From Pseudomonas mendocina (GTDB lineage Bacteria > Pseudomonadota > Gammaproteobacteria > Pseudomonadales > Pseudomonadaceae), in NCBI GenBank assembly GCA_037482215.1, contig CP148074.1, forward strand, positions 2,232,001 through 2,296,000: a stretch of DNA of 64,000 bases. The letters are read 5' to 3'. Position numbers and translations under genes: made by a program. The number at the start of each line of letters is the position of its first letter. Position 1 is the first letter of the stretch. This document shows positions 8,557-17,911 of this stretch, piece by piece. The notes under the pieces were generated by a model. The model had not been told where the DNA came from and ran no database searches. It saw nothing but the letters and a program-made list of their open reading frames with translations.

Positions 8557-10638
8557 TTAATGCTTGGCCACCTGTGTGTTCAGGCCAAGATAGTCCAGCA
8601 GAATGCGGCCACTCTCGGTGAGGTAGGCATCGTCCTCTGGCTTGACCTTCTCCTCTTCAACCGGAAGAGCGTCTTCATCCTCTTCCTTGAGCTTCTTCAG
8701 CAGGTCTTCACCTTTGGCCTGACGGCGGGCGTTTTCGATGGCCAATTGCTGTGACTCAATGGTGCTCTGCTCTGCGCGGCGTTTGGCTTCATTCAGGCTG
8801 ACGGTTTTCTCTTCCATGAGTTTTTTAGCCAATGCCAGACGCTCACGGGCAAACGTGAAGTCCGGATCGGTTGCGGTGCGGTTCTCATGGAGCTTACTCA
8901 GCTGCGCCAGGAATGGCTTGATGGGGTCCATTTCCGGAGTGATAGCTGGTTTGATGCTGTCCCACGGCAGCGCTTCAGGAAGGGCGCTCTCGCCGATTTC
9001 CTTGTTGTCCATGATGTCCGGGTAGGTGATGTCCGGAATCACACCTTGATGTTGGGTGCTCTGACCTGAAACACGATAGAACTTGGCCAAGGTCAGCTTC
9101 AGCTCGCCATGATTGAGCGGCTGAATGGTTTGCACAGTGCCTTTGCCGAAGGTCTGCCCGCCGAGGATCAGTGCGCGGTGGTAGTCCTGCATGGCGCCGG
9201 CAAAAATTTCAGAAGCAGAGGCGGAGAGGCGATTGACCAGTACGGCCATCGGGCCTTTGTAGAAGGCGCCTTTGTGCTCGTCGGCCAGTACATCGACACG
9301 ACCATCGCTGTTACGAACCAGTACGGTCGGGCCTTGTTCGATGAACAGACCTGTCAGTTCTGTAGCCTCCTGCAAGGAGCCGCCGCCGTTGTTACGAAGG
9401 TCGATAACGATGCCGTCGACTTTTTCCTTTTCAAGCTCGGTGATCAGACGCTTAACGTCGCGGGTGGTGCTTTTGTAATCAGGATCACCAGAGCGATAAG
9501 CCTTGAAGTCCAGATAGAAAGCCGGGATCTCGACAACACCAAGCTTATAGTCACGGTTCTCATGCTTAAGATTGAGAATGGACTTCTTGGCGGCTTGTTC
9601 TTCCAGCTTCACCGCTTCACGGGTAATGGTCACGATTTTGCTGGTTTGATCATTCGGTGCGTTGCTGGCCGGGATGACCTCCAAGCGAACCTGAGAGCCT
9701 TTAGGGCCGCGGATGAGTTTTACCACTTCATCCAAGCGCCAGCCGATCACATCAACCATTTCCTTATTGCCCTGAGCAACACCGATGATTTTATCGGCAG
9801 GGGAAATTTGCTTGGTCTTTTCCGCAGGGCCGGCAGGCACGAGACGAACAACCTTAACGTGCTCGTTGTCGCTTTGCAGAACCGCACCGATGCCTTCCAA
9901 CGAAAGGCTCATGTTGATATCGAAGTTTTCCGCATTGTCAGGCGACAGGTAAGTCGTGTGCGGGTCGTAGGACATGGCAAAGGCGTTGATATACGCCTGG
10001 AACACATCCTCGCTACGTGTTTGTGACAAGCGGGTGAGCTGATTTTTGTAACGCTTGGTCAGCAGTTCCTGGATTGCTTTGGGCTCTTTCCCAGCAATTT
10101 TGAGGCGAAGAATTTCGTCTTTGACACGCTTACGCCAAAGGTCATCCAGCTCAGCTGTATCTTTCGCCCATGGTGCGTTTTCGCGGTCGATTACTAAGTA
10201 TTCGTCAACCGTGAAATCGATGTTATCCACCCCTTTGTTCAGAATGTTCAGTGCGTATTCCAAACGATTCTGTAAACGCTCCAAGTGGCGCTTGTAAATG
10301 ATGAATCCGGGCTCCAGATTACCGTTACGCAGGAAATCATCGAAGCGTGTGCTCCACTGATCAAACTCAGCAATATCCGCCGCGGTGAAATACACGCGCG
10401 CAGGATCGAGCATCTTCAGGTAGCCCTGATAGATTTTTTCAGAGCGCTCATCATTGAGCGGTGGCTTGTTGTAGTGATGACGCTTTAACAACTCCACGAC
10501 GTTGAGGCTGGCGATGACCTGGTCACGGTCTGGCTGCAGATAATCCCATGTGCTGGACGCTGGGACTTTGGCTGCCGCAGGCAGGACGTTAAAGGCGAGC
10601 GACAGAGCTAGAGTGGCGCTGAGGATGGTTCGCTTCAT
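8557..10638 (-). CDS. prc: C-terminal processing protease Prc (Tsp)
   Basis: Periplasmic tail-specific serine protease, about 693 residues. An N-terminal signal (MKRTILSATLALSLAFNVLP AAA) precedes the Tsp N-terminal domain. A PDZ domain follows at about 230-320 (LSLEGIGAVLQ...VGWRLDEVVKLIRGPKGSQV type). The S41 catalytic core carries RNNGGGSLQEA, the serine in RLSASASEIFAGAM and the lysine in TFGKGTVQ. The C-terminal DUF3340 part is charged and coiled (EEDEDALPVEEEKVKPEDD). In P. aeruginosa the homologue (also called AlgO) acts on truncated MucA in alginate control. The start is uncertain: an ATG 11 codons upstream (10671) is possible, but neither has a good ribosome site; I chose the one that opens the signal peptide. 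Confidence 0.93.
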   Translation of the reverse strand: MKRTILSATLALSLAFNVLPAAAKVPASSTWDYLQPDRDQVIASLNVVELLKRHHYNKPPLNDERSEKIYQGYLKMLDPARVYFTAADIAEFDQWSTRFDDFLRNGNLEPGFIIYKRHLERLQNRLEYALNILNKGVDNIDFTVDEYLVIDRENAPWAKDTAELDDLWRKRVKDEILRLKIAGKEPKAIQELLTKRYKNQLTRLSQTRSEDVFQAYINAFAMSYDPHTTYLSPDNAENFDINMSLSLEGIGAVLQSDNEHVKVVRLVPAGPAEKTKQISPADKIIGVAQGNKEMVDVIGWRLDEVVKLIRGPKGSQVRLEVIPASNAPNDQTSKIVTITREAVKLEEQAAKKSILNLKHENRDYKLGVVEIPAFYLDFKAYRSGDPDYKSTTRDVKRLITELEKEKVDGIVIDLRNNGGGSLQEATELTGLFIEQGPTVLVRNSDGRVDVLADEHKGAFYKGPMAVLVNRLSASASEIFAGAMQDYHRALILGGQTFGKGTVQTIQPLNHGELKLTLAKFYRVSGQSTQHQGVIPDITYPDIMDNKEIGESALPEALPWDSIKPAITPEMDPIKPFLAQLSKLHENRTATDPDFTFARERLALAKKLMEEKTVSLNEAKRRAEQSTIESQQLAIENARRQAKGEDLLKKLKEEDEDALPVEEEKVKPEDDAYLTESGRILLDYLGLNTQVAKH

Positions 10639-10765
10639 GCTGATTCGACGTGTGGGGAGTTGATAACGCATATTAGGCCATCTTTAAGGGCGCCGGGTTC
10701 CATCGGCGCAATGCAAAAGCCCGGCGGTTTCGCCAGGCCCGGTATATCTGCACTATGGAGGCTGT

Positions 10766-11731
10766 GTGAAGGCATTGCAAGGCGTTGAAGGGCGTGTTGT
10801 GTGGGCTGAGTACCCGACAACAGCCTGTGATGTGGGACAAGTTCGCATTCGCGTAGCAGCAGCGGGCTTGAATCGTGCTGATTTATTGCAAAAAGCAGGG
10901 CTTTATCCGCCACCACCCGGGGCCAGTGAGGCGCTGGGATTGGAGTGTTCTGGCGTGATTGTTGAAGTCGGCCCGGGTAGCGCCTGGCAGCTGGGTGATC
11001 GCGTGTGTGCGTTGCTACCGGGAGGAGGCATGGCGGAGGAGGTGGTGGTTGATTCACGCCATGTTCTACCTGTTCCTGAGGGCGTCAGCCTGGCAGAAGC
11101 AGCTGCGCTACCTGAAGTCTACGGAACTGCTTGGCTCAATCTTTTTCAACTGGCGCGCCTGCGCCCAGGCGAAAAGGTATTGCTGCATGCGGGGGCTAGT
11201 GGAGTGGGCTCTGCATCTATTCAGCTGTGTAAAGCGTTTGGCAGCCCATGTTGGGTCAGTGTGGGTTCTGCTGAGCGCTTGGATTACTGCCAGAGTCTTG
11301 GGGCTCAGGGTGGTGTGCTGAGAGATGACGCGCATCTGCCAGGATTACGAGATTTCGCGCCGTTTGATGTCATCATGGACCCTGTTGGAGGTGCCTATGC
11401 CGCTCTAAACTTGGAGCTGCTGGCCCGTGATGGACGCTGGGTGAATATCGGTCTGATGGGCGGGCGCAAAGCAGAGCTGGATCTGGCGCAACTGCTCGGG
11501 AAGCGAATTCAGCTAACGGGTTCTACCTTGCGCAACCGTGATGATGATTTTAAAGCTGAACTGATCCGCGAGTTGCGCCAATTCGTGTGGCCGCTCTTTG
11601 AACAGAAACAACTTCAGCCTAAGCTAGAGCAGCTGTACCCGCTCAAGGATGCGGATCTGGCTTTTGCTACGCTTGCTAGCAACCAGGTTAATGGCAAACT
11701 GGCGCTGCGGATTGATCCGTCGCTCGAGTGA
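10766..11731 (+). CDS. NAD(P)H quinone oxidoreductase, zinc-free MDR family
   Basis: A 321-residue medium-chain dehydrogenase/reductase of the quinone oxidoreductase (PIG3/QorA-like) group, which reduces quinones with NAD(P)H in the cytoplasm. The QOR signature AAGLNRADLLQKAGLYPPPP sits near residue 35; the Rossmann nucleotide site is LLHAGASGVGSASIQLCKAFG (about 140). No zinc-binding cysteine cluster is seen. The start is GTG at 10766 with GGAGG-like ATGGAGG just before. It diverges from prc with about 125 bases between, and precedes ahpC. Physiological substrate unknown. Confidence 0.88.
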   Translation: MKALQGVEGRVVWAEYPTTACDVGQVRIRVAAAGLNRADLLQKAGLYPPPPGASEALGLECSGVIVEVGPGSAWQLGDRVCALLPGGGMAEEVVVDSRHVLPVPEGVSLAEAAALPEVYGTAWLNLFQLARLRPGEKVLLHAGASGVGSASIQLCKAFGSPCWVSVGSAERLDYCQSLGAQGGVLRDDAHLPGLRDFAPFDVIMDPVGGAYAALNLELLARDGRWVNIGLMGGRKAELDLAQLLGKRIQLTGSTLRNRDDDFKAELIRELRQFVWPLFEQKQLQPKLEQLYPLKDADLAFATLASNQVNGKLALRIDPSLE

Positions 11732-11743
11732 GCCAAAGGTTCG

Positions 11744-11780
11744 ATTGAGTTACTCAATCAATGTGATGGCGCTAATCAAT
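11744..11780 (+). promoter_or_regulatory. OxyR-like operator upstream of ahpC
   Basis: Four tetranucleotides, ATTG (11744), CAAT (11755), ATGG (11766) and CAAT (11777), are each separated by exactly seven bases, the spacing of the OxyR consensus ATAG-N7-CTAT-N7-ATAG-N7-CTAT. The first pair lies in a near-perfect palindrome, 11743-11759. A -10-like TAATAT is at 11803-11808. Binding by OxyR is inference; ahpC being an OxyR target is established in Pseudomonas. Confidence 0.5.
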
Positions 11781-11848
11781 AAGCTTTTTTATTTTTTAGC
11801 GTTAATATGGATCCCGTAAGTTTTCCAACCCTCAAGAAGGAACCAGAG

Positions 11849-12412
11849 ATGTCCCTGATCAATACTCAAGTACAACCGTTTAAAGTTAACGCTTTCCACA
11901 ACGGTAAGTTCATCGAAGTTACCGAGCAGTCTCTGCAGGGCAAGTGGTCGGTTCTGATTTTCATGCCGGCAGCATTCACCTTCAACTGCCCGACTGAGAT
12001 CGAAGACGCAGCTAACAACTACGCCGAGTTCCAGAAGGCTGGTGCAGAAGTTTACATCGTAACTACTGACACCCACTTCTCCCACAAAGTGTGGCACGAA
12101 ACTTCCCCGGCTGTTGGTAAGGCTCAGTTCCCGCTGATCGGTGACCCGACTCACCAACTGACCAACGCTTTCGGCGTACACATCGCTGAAGAGGGTCTGG
12201 CTCTGCGTGGCACCTTCGTTATCAACCCAGAAGGCGTTATCAAGACTCTGGAAATCCACTCCAACGAAATCGCTCGTGACGTTGGCGAGACTCTGCGCAA
12301 GCTGAAAGCTGCTCAGTACACCGCTGCTCACCCAGGCGAAGTTTGCCCGGCTAAGTGGAAAGAAGGCGAGAAGACCCTGGCTCCGTCCCTGGACCTGGTT
12401 GGCAAGATCTAA
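11849..12412 (+). CDS. ahpC: Alkyl hydroperoxide reductase subunit C (peroxiredoxin)
   Basis: Typical 2-Cys peroxiredoxin of 187 residues that reduces H2O2, organic peroxides and peroxynitrite, recycled by AhpF. The peroxidatic cysteine is C47 in FTFNCPTE and the resolving cysteine is C166 in GEVCPAKW, matching the usual 46/165 spacing. The start at 11849 has AAGAAGGAA before it; an earlier in-frame ATG at 11807 lacks a site and would add 14 residues not found in the family. Codon use is strongly biased, as in highly expressed genes. It is followed by its own terminator and then ahpF. Confidence 0.98.
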   Translation: MSLINTQVQPFKVNAFHNGKFIEVTEQSLQGKWSVLIFMPAAFTFNCPTEIEDAANNYAEFQKAGAEVYIVTTDTHFSHKVWHETSPAVGKAQFPLIGDPTHQLTNAFGVHIAEEGLALRGTFVINPEGVIKTLEIHSNEIARDVGETLRKLKAAQYTAAHPGEVCPAKWKEGEKTLAPSLDLVGKI

Positions 12413-12510
12413 ATTCCGGTTCGAGAGCAGCCGCACCTGCGGCGCTCTCACTACCGCAGCTTAGATTCATACGCGCTTCAAGGGCTGTGACCCAGCCCAG
12501 CAAGTGCCCG

Positions 12511-12542
12511 ACGCCCGGGCGCCATCCGTCCGGGCGTTTTTA
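12511..12542 (+). terminator. Terminator between ahpC and ahpF
   Basis: Stem ACGCCCGG / CCGGGCGT with an 11-base loop, followed by TTTTTA. It probably reduces read-through, so that AhpC is made in excess of AhpF. Confidence 0.75.
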
Positions 12543-12578
12543 TTCCTGTAAGAATTTGCGATAAGGGATACCTGAATC

Positions 12579-14135
12579 ATGTTGGACGCAACGCTTAAAA
12601 CCCAATTGAAGGCCTACCTCGAGAAGGTCACTCTGCCGTTTGAGATTGTCGCGACCCTCGATGACAGCGAAAAATCCCGCGAACTGAGTGGTCTGCTCCA
12701 CGATATCGTCAGCCTGACTGACAAGATCACATTGCGCGAAGACGGTACTGATGCTCGCATCCCGTCCTTTTCGCTGAATCGCCCGGGTGCTGAAATCGCG
12801 CTGACTTTCGCCGGCATCCCAATGGGCCACGAATTCACCTCGTTGGTATTGGCCCTGCTGCAAGTAGGTGGCCACCCATCGAAGCTCGAGCCTGAAATCA
12901 TCGAGCAAATCAAAGGCATTGAAGGCGAGTTCAATTTCGAAACCTATTACTCGCTGTCCTGCCAGAACTGCCCGGACGTAGTCCAGGCACTGAACCTGAT
13001 GGCTGTGCTGAACCCGAACATTCGCCACGTAGCGATTGACGGTGCACTGTTCCAGGAAGAAGTTGAGCGTCGTCAGATCATGGCGGTGCCAAGCATTTAT
13101 CTGAATGGCGAAGTCTTCGGCCAAGGCCGTATGGAAGCCGCCGAGATTCTTGCCAAGATCGATACTGGTGCCGCTAAGCGCGACGCTGAGAAGATGAACG
13201 AGAAAGAAGCGTTCGATGTACTGGTTGTTGGCGGTGGCCCAGCAGGTGCTGCAGCAGCTGTGTACGCTGCACGCAAGGGCATCCGTACCGGCGTGGCAGC
13301 TGAGCGCTTTGGTGGTCAGGTGCTGGATACCATGTCCATCGAGAACTTCATCTCCGTGCAGGAGACAGAAGGTCCGAAACTGGCTCGCGCCCTTGAAGAG
13401 CACGTGCGTCAGTACGACGTGGACATCATGAACCTGCAACGTGCTTCCGCGCTGATTCCTGCTGCAAGCGAAGGCGGTCTGCATGAAGTGAAGTTTGAGA
13501 GCGGTGGTAGCCTCAAGGCCAAGACCGTCATTCTCTCGACGGGGGCCCGCTGGCGCGAAATGAACGTACCGGGTGAGCAGCAGTACAAGGCTAAAGGCGT
13601 TTGCTTCTGCCCACACTGTGACGGCCCGCTGTTCAAGGGTAAACGTGTAGCGGTGATCGGTGGTGGTAACTCTGGTGTTGAAGCGGCTATCGACTTGGCT
13701 GGTATCGTCGCCCATGTAACGCTGCTGGAGTTCGCTGACACCCTGCGTGCTGACCAAGTTCTGCAGAACAAGCTGAACAGCCTGCCGAACGTGACTGTGA
13801 TCAAGAGCGCGCAGACCACTGAAGTGGTTGGCGATGGCCAGAAAGTGACCGGCCTGACTTACAAAGATCGCACCACAGAGCAAGTGCACACTGTGGAACT
13901 GGAAGGTATCTTCGTCCAGATCGGTCTGCTGCCGAACACTGATTGGCTGAAAGGCACCATTGAGCTGAGCCGTTTTGGTGAGATTGTGACTGACGCTAAA
14001 GGTCAGACCAACGTACCGGGCGTATTTGCTGCAGGCGACTGCACCACAGTGCCGTACAAGCAGATCGTTATTGCGATTGGTGAAGGCGCTAAAGCATCGC
14101 TGAGCGCGTTTGATCACCTGATCCGCCATAACTGA
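12579..14135 (+). CDS. ahpF: Alkyl hydroperoxide reductase subunit F
   Basis: FAD- and NADH-dependent disulfide reductase of 518 residues that regenerates AhpC. The N-terminal tandem thioredoxin-fold domain has the CxxC pair C128-C131 (SCQNCPD); the thioredoxin-reductase-like part has the FAD site [19 protein letters not shown] (about 215), the redox pair C344-C347 (CPHC), the NADH site [11 protein letters not shown] and the C-terminal FAD motif GVFAAGDCT. It follows ahpC after 166 bases that include a terminator. Like ahpC it shows strong codon bias, which also explains the long open frame on its opposite strand. Confidence 0.98.
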   Translation: MLDATLKTQLKAYLEKVTLPFEIVATLDDSEKSRELSGLLHDIVSLTDKITLREDGTDARIPSFSLNRPGAEIALTFAGIPMGHEFTSLVLALLQVGGHPSKLEPEIIEQIKGIEGEFNFETYYSLSCQNCPDVVQALNLMAVLNPNIRHVAIDGALFQEEVERRQIMAVPSIYLNGEVFGQGRMEAAEILAKIDTGAAKRDAEKMNEKEAFDVLVVGGGPAGAAAAVYAARKGIRTGVAAERFGGQVLDTMSIENFISVQETEGPKLARALEEHVRQYDVDIMNLQRASALIPAASEGGLHEVKFESGGSLKAKTVILSTGARWREMNVPGEQQYKAKGVCFCPHCDGPLFKGKRVAVIGGGNSGVEAAIDLAGIVAHVTLLEFADTLRADQVLQNKLNSLPNVTVIKSAQTTEVVGDGQKVTGLTYKDRTTEQVHTVELEGIFVQIGLLPNTDWLKGTIELSRFGEIVTDAKGQTNVPGVFAAGDCTTVPYKQIVIAIGEGAKASLSAFDHLIRHN

Positions 14136-14180
14136 TTGTCATTAGCCTGATGACAATTGGGGGTGAATAACCCCCCTCGT

Positions 14181-14217
14181 AAAAGCGGACATCCTTAACT
14201 GGGATGTCCGCTTTTTT
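14181..14217 (+). terminator. Terminator after ahpF
   Basis: Stem AAGCGGACATCC / GGATGTCCGCTT with a seven-base loop, followed by TTTTTATT. The A run on the 5' side makes it work also for the convergent zapE gene. Confidence 0.92.
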
Positions 14218-14239
14218 ATTGATCTCACACTTTGCTGAT

Positions 14240-15355
14240 TCAGTGACCAAAGCGTGTTAGCTGCATTTCCTGCAAACGGCTGAGGGTGCGGCGAAAAGCA
14301 AATTCGAGGTAGCCCTCTGTGTAAAGTGCCTCGAGGGGGACCGCTGCTTCGATGTACAGCGGGACCTTGCGGTCGTAGCACTCATCCACCAGCGCGATAA
14401 ACCGCCGCACGCTGTCATCTTTACTGGAAAGGCGTGGTAACTGGCGGTCACCAGCTTCGACTTTTACCGGAGCATCCTCCGTCCCCCTGGCGATTTTTGC
14501 ATCACGTTGGGCACTACTCAGGGGCGGTACCTCGCTAAGCAGAATGGCCTTGAACTGGTCACACAGGCCAATAAAGTCTTGGGCGGCCAAAGGCTGCTCA
14601 CACAACTGAGCAAAACTGCACCAGATCACATCCGGGCTGCGTTTGATCACATGGATGCTGCGTGGACCCATTGCCAATGGTTCCTCAGTGACCGGATGCG
14701 CGCCGCTAAATTCGTCAAAAGTGGCTTTCAGTGCACTGGGTTTACCCGCTTCGGCGATCCAATAGCGTGTTTGCAGGGTGCAGGGGTGCAAGCGGTGATC
14801 TTGTTCGCCGGCCACGCTGACAACCTTCATGTGATGTTGTATCGCGGTGATAGCAGGCAGAAACCGTTCACGGTTAAAACCATCTGCGTATAGCTGCTCA
14901 GGGGGTTGATTGGAGGTCGCAATGACGACGACCCCTTGTTCGAACATGACTTGAAACAGGCGGCCAAGGATGATGGCATCGCCAATGTCATTGACAAACA
15001 GCTCATCGAAGCAGAGCACCCGTACCTTACTGGCTAGCTCAACAGCTAAGGCTTTAAGCGGATCGGCGGTGCCCGTTAGTTCGAACATGCGCATGTGCAC
15101 CCAGCGCATGAAGTGGTGGAAGTGTTGACGTCGGGCCCCCACTTGTAAGCCCTGATAGAAACAATCCATCAGCCAAGTTTTGCCGCGCCCGACTGGTCCC
15201 CATAGGTACACACCTTCAACGGCTGAGGCGCCTGAATGGATGGCCTCCTGGCAGTGTTGCAGGATTTCTACGGCTTGCTGCTGCGCGGGGTCAGGTTGGA
15301 ACCCATCATGCTCAATGGCATGTCGGTAGGCTGCAATGGGGGAGAGCAGGCTCAT
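14240..15355 (-). CDS. zapE: Cell division protein ZapE (AFG1-like ATPase)
   Basis: A 371-residue P-loop ATPase of the AFG1/ZapE family, which in E. coli binds FtsZ and is needed for division under stress. Walker A is GPVGRGKT near residue 53; the following FHHFMRWVHMRMFEL segment and Walker B-like VLCFDELFVNDIGDA, with sensor-like VVIATSNQPPEQLY, are typical. The C-terminus ends with FAFRRTLSRLQEMQ. It is convergent with ahpF and shares that terminator region. Upstream, 90 bases separate it from the HAD phosphatase gene on the same strand. Confidence 0.93.
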   Translation of the reverse strand: MSLLSPIAAYRHAIEHDGFQPDPAQQQAVEILQHCQEAIHSGASAVEGVYLWGPVGRGKTWLMDCFYQGLQVGARRQHFHHFMRWVHMRMFELTGTADPLKALAVELASKVRVLCFDELFVNDIGDAIILGRLFQVMFEQGVVVIATSNQPPEQLYADGFNRERFLPAITAIQHHMKVVSVAGEQDHRLHPCTLQTRYWIAEAGKPSALKATFDEFSGAHPVTEEPLAMGPRSIHVIKRSPDVIWCSFAQLCEQPLAAQDFIGLCDQFKAILLSEVPPLSSAQRDAKIARGTEDAPVKVEAGDRQLPRLSSKDDSVRRFIALVDECYDRKVPLYIEAAVPLEALYTEGYLEFAFRRTLSRLQEMQLTRFGH

Positions 15356-15444
15356 TGAGGTTTAAGTCCGGGAGCTGGGAGTGCAATTGCTTAGCAAGCT
15401 ATTGTTTTTCTCTGAGGCTGTCCAGCTCCGGACGTTGTATGGCT

Positions 15445-16098
15445 CTACTTCCAGCTCAGAATCGGCCAGCCGGCGTTCTCCGCATGCTGGCGTAATACAG
15501 GGTCAGGATTGACCACGTGGGGATTGTCGACTCTTTGTAGCAGGGGCAGGTCATTGCGCGAGTCAGAGTAGAAATAGGCGCCTTCAAGCGTTTCTCCTTG
15601 CTCGTGCAACCATTGCTCCAGACGCTGCACCTTGCCTTCACGATAGGTCAGCACGCCTTGGGTGTGACCGCTGTAGTGGCCGTGTTGTTCGGCAATGTCG
15701 ATGGCCAGGACTTCTTCGATGTTGAGGCGGGCGGCGATGGCGCTGACCAGAAAGTGGGCCGAGGCTGAAATCACCAAAATACGGTCACCATTTTCACGGT
15801 GGCGAGCGACGCAACGCATGGCGTCGGAGTAGATGATCGGCTCAATGACATCCTCAACAAACGGTTCAATGACATGCTCGACCTCTTCGGGTGTCCGCCC
15901 CACCAGTGGCGTCAGGGTGTACGCCATGTATTCCTCCATGGATAAATCACCCTTGGCGTACTGGCGCATCAGCTCCTGTTCGCGGGGCAGGTAACTGGCA
16001 CCGTCAGCCCAGCCGAGCTTGACCATTTCTTGGCTCCATAGGGTTGAGCAGTCGTCTGCGATCAGGGTTTCATCCAGGTCGAATATTGCCAAGGCCAT
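15445..16098 (-). CDS. HAD-IB family phosphatase (SerB-like)
   Basis: A 217-residue haloacid-dehalogenase phosphatase of subfamily IB. Motif I is IFDLDETL (nucleophile Asp and acid Asp), motif II VISASAHFL, the lysine lies in EGKVQRLE and motif III is YFYSDSRNDLPLL. The helical cap between residues 20 and 90 suits a small phosphomonoester. Its ATG overlaps the stop of the ABC ATPase gene by one base (TGATG), so it is the last gene of the transporter operon and may dephosphorylate the imported compound or its product. Substrate not known. Confidence 0.85.
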   Translation of the reverse strand: MALAIFDLDETLIADDCSTLWSQEMVKLGWADGASYLPREQELMRQYAKGDLSMEEYMAYTLTPLVGRTPEEVEHVIEPFVEDVIEPIIYSDAMRCVARHRENGDRILVISASAHFLVSAIAARLNIEEVLAIDIAEQHGHYSGHTQGVLTYREGKVQRLEQWLHEQGETLEGAYFYSDSRNDLPLLQRVDNPHVVNPDPVLRQHAENAGWPILSWK

Positions 16099-17087
16099 CA
16101 GGCCACCTCACAAATTGCGTTGTCTTGAATGTTTAGGGTAATGCGCTGCCCGTTGCTGTGCAGGTCTGCAGGGGAGCGGTTGAGCACATCTACCAGCAGT
16201 TCAATACCTCGGGCTTCAACCCGATAGCGGATAACATTGCCGAGCAGGCTGTGGCTGCGCACCAGCGCTTCGATGCTGCCATTGTGACTGACTTCGATGG
16301 CCTCCGGGCGGATCGCAATGCGGCTGTTAACCGGGCGCGACAGCAGCTGCGAGGCAGAGACCTGGTCAAGCAAGTTGTAGTTGCCAATAAAACCAGCGGC
16401 AAAAGCATCAGCAGGGGCGGTATAGAGGTCTTCTGCAGCACCACTTTGGACGATCTTACCTCCGTTCATAAGGATGATACGGTCGCTCATGGTCAGGGCT
16501 TCTTCCTGATCGTGGGTGACGAAAATGGTGGTGAGCCCCAGCTCCTGCTGGATGCTGCGGATCTGTTCGCGCAAGTGTTTACGAATGCGCGCATCCAGTG
16601 CGGACAGCGGTTCATCCAGCAGCAACAGACGCGGGCGGGTCACCAGTGAGCGCGCCAGGGCAACCCGTTGGCATTGTCCGCCGGAAAGCTGCTGGGGGTA
16701 GCGCCCTGCAAAATCAGTCATCTCGACCAGCGCCAGCACTTCCTTGACGCGCTGCTCAGCCTCACTGCCCTTGATTTTCTGCATACGCAGGCCAAAGGCA
16801 ACGTTCTGTTGCACGGTCATATTGGGGAACAGCGCATAACTTTGGAACACCATGCCGATGCCACGTTTTTGCGGGCGCTGGGGGATTAGATCCTCACCTT
16901 CAAGCTTGATCTGGCCTCCATCAACATCGGTCAGGCCAGCAATGCAGCGCAGCAGGGTGGATTTACCGCAGCCAGAGGGGCCGAGTAGGGTGATGAATTC
17001 ACCCTTGGCAATGTCGCAGTTGATGTCCGTAAACACCGTGGTTTCGCCGTAGCACTTGTGCAGGTTCTGAATACTCAGATAACTCAT
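16098..17087 (-). CDS. ABC transporter ATP-binding protein (AfuC/PotA/PhnT type)
   Basis: Cytoplasmic ATPase of an importer, 329 residues. Walker A is GPSGCGKST (about 38), the Q loop lies in GMVFQSYALFPNMTV, the signature is LSGGQCQRVALARSL with Cys where Gln is usual, Walker B is LLLLDEPLSALD, and the switch histidine is in FVTHDQEEA. Residues from about 235 form the TOBE regulatory domain. It follows the second permease by 29 bases and is coupled to the HAD gene. The subfamily handles iron, polyamines, thiamine and 2-aminoethylphosphonate; the companion enzymes favour a phosphorus compound. Confidence 0.93.
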   Translation of the reverse strand: MSYLSIQNLHKCYGETTVFTDINCDIAKGEFITLLGPSGCGKSTLLRCIAGLTDVDGGQIKLEGEDLIPQRPQKRGIGMVFQSYALFPNMTVQQNVAFGLRMQKIKGSEAEQRVKEVLALVEMTDFAGRYPQQLSGGQCQRVALARSLVTRPRLLLLDEPLSALDARIRKHLREQIRSIQQELGLTTIFVTHDQEEALTMSDRIILMNGGKIVQSGAAEDLYTAPADAFAAGFIGNYNLLDQVSASQLLSRPVNSRIAIRPEAIEVSHNGSIEALVRSHSLLGNVIRYRVEARGIELLVDVLNRSPADLHSNGQRITLNIQDNAICEVA

Positions 17088-17116
17088 GGAAGGCCCTTGC
17101 TTGATCTGTCTGGCGC

Positions 17117-17911
17117 TTACGCCTTGTCCTTGTTGAGGCGGTTAGCCGCCCAGGTCATCAGCAGTACAAAAATGAAATAGGAGATCACCAACGCACTGGT
17201 GAAGTGGCCACTGCCCTGACGCATGTTGAAGAGGTAAACCTGTAGGGTTTCATAGCGGGTACCCACCAGCAAATTGGCGAATACAAACTCACCAAACAGG
17301 AAACTGAACGAGAGAAACACCGAGACCATAAGCCCTTTACGCAGGTTGGGCAGCACCACCATAAACGCTGCACGCCAAGTACTGGCACCGAGCAGGTGGG
17401 CTGCATCCATCAGGTCGCGCAGGTTGATGGCTTGCAGGTTGTTGCTGATGGCCCGGTACATAAAGGGCAGGGCAATGGTGAAGTAGCAGCCGATCATGAT
17501 CCACGGCGTGCCAATGATGGGCAGCGGATCACCGGCAAACAGCTCCATCAAGCCCACGGACGACACCACCGGCGGCACGGCGAAGGGCAGCAGGATCAGT
17601 ACATTCATCACCCCATCAAGTTTGGGGAAGTGGTAATTGATCACGAACAACAACGGCAGGATCAGAAACAGCGACAAGGCCAGAGCGGTAAAACACACCA
17701 GCAGCGAGCGGCCAAAGGCCGCAAGAAAGCGCGCGTCGCCCCACAGCTCCACATACCATTTGAAGGTGAAACCGCTGGGCAGAATAGTCGCCGACCAGCT
17801 GGTAGAGATGGAGTACAGCAGGGTGGCCAGCAGCGGCATCAGCAGCACCAGCAGCAGGCTGTAGACCACCGCCTTGTGCAGGACTGTTGTGCGTTTTTCA
17901 ACGTGAGACAT
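17117..17911 (-). CDS. ABC transporter permease 2
   Basis: Inner-membrane permease of 264 residues with six predicted helices. The EAA loop contacting the ATPase is visible as LMDAAHLLGASTWRAAFMVVLP near residue 165. The first helix is VVYSLLLVLLMPLLATLLYS. Its start lies 14 bases inside the end of permease 1, so the two are coupled. It resembles the PhnV/PotC class that pairs with a PhnU/PotB-type partner. Confidence 0.9.
   Translation of the reverse strand: MSHVEKRTTVLHKAVVYSLLLVLLMPLLATLLYSISTSWSATILPSGFTFKWYVELWGDARFLAAFGRSLLVCFTALALSLFLILPLLFVINYHFPKLDGVMNVLILLPFAVPPVVSSVGLMELFAGDPLPIIGTPWIMIGCYFTIALPFMYRAISNNLQAINLRDLMDAAHLLGASTWRAAFMVVLPNLRKGLMVSVFLSFSFLFGEFVFANLLVGTRYETLQVYLFNMRQGSGHFTSALVISYFIFVLLMTWAANRLNKDKA

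Noticed and set aside
9109..10026. 305-codon open frame opposite prc
   Set aside because: Prc motifs fill the other strand; the antisense translation has no family features.
11789..12451. 220-codon frame opposite ahpC
   Set aside because: Same effect of codon bias as for ahpF.
12540..14129. 529-codon open frame on the strand opposite ahpF
   Set aside because: AhpF is certain and has strong codon bias, which removes stops from the opposite strand; the antisense product has no known motif and no ribosome site.
16158..16649. 163-codon plus-strand frame within the ABC ATPase gene
   Set aside because: Opposite to intact TOBE and Walker motifs; no start signal.
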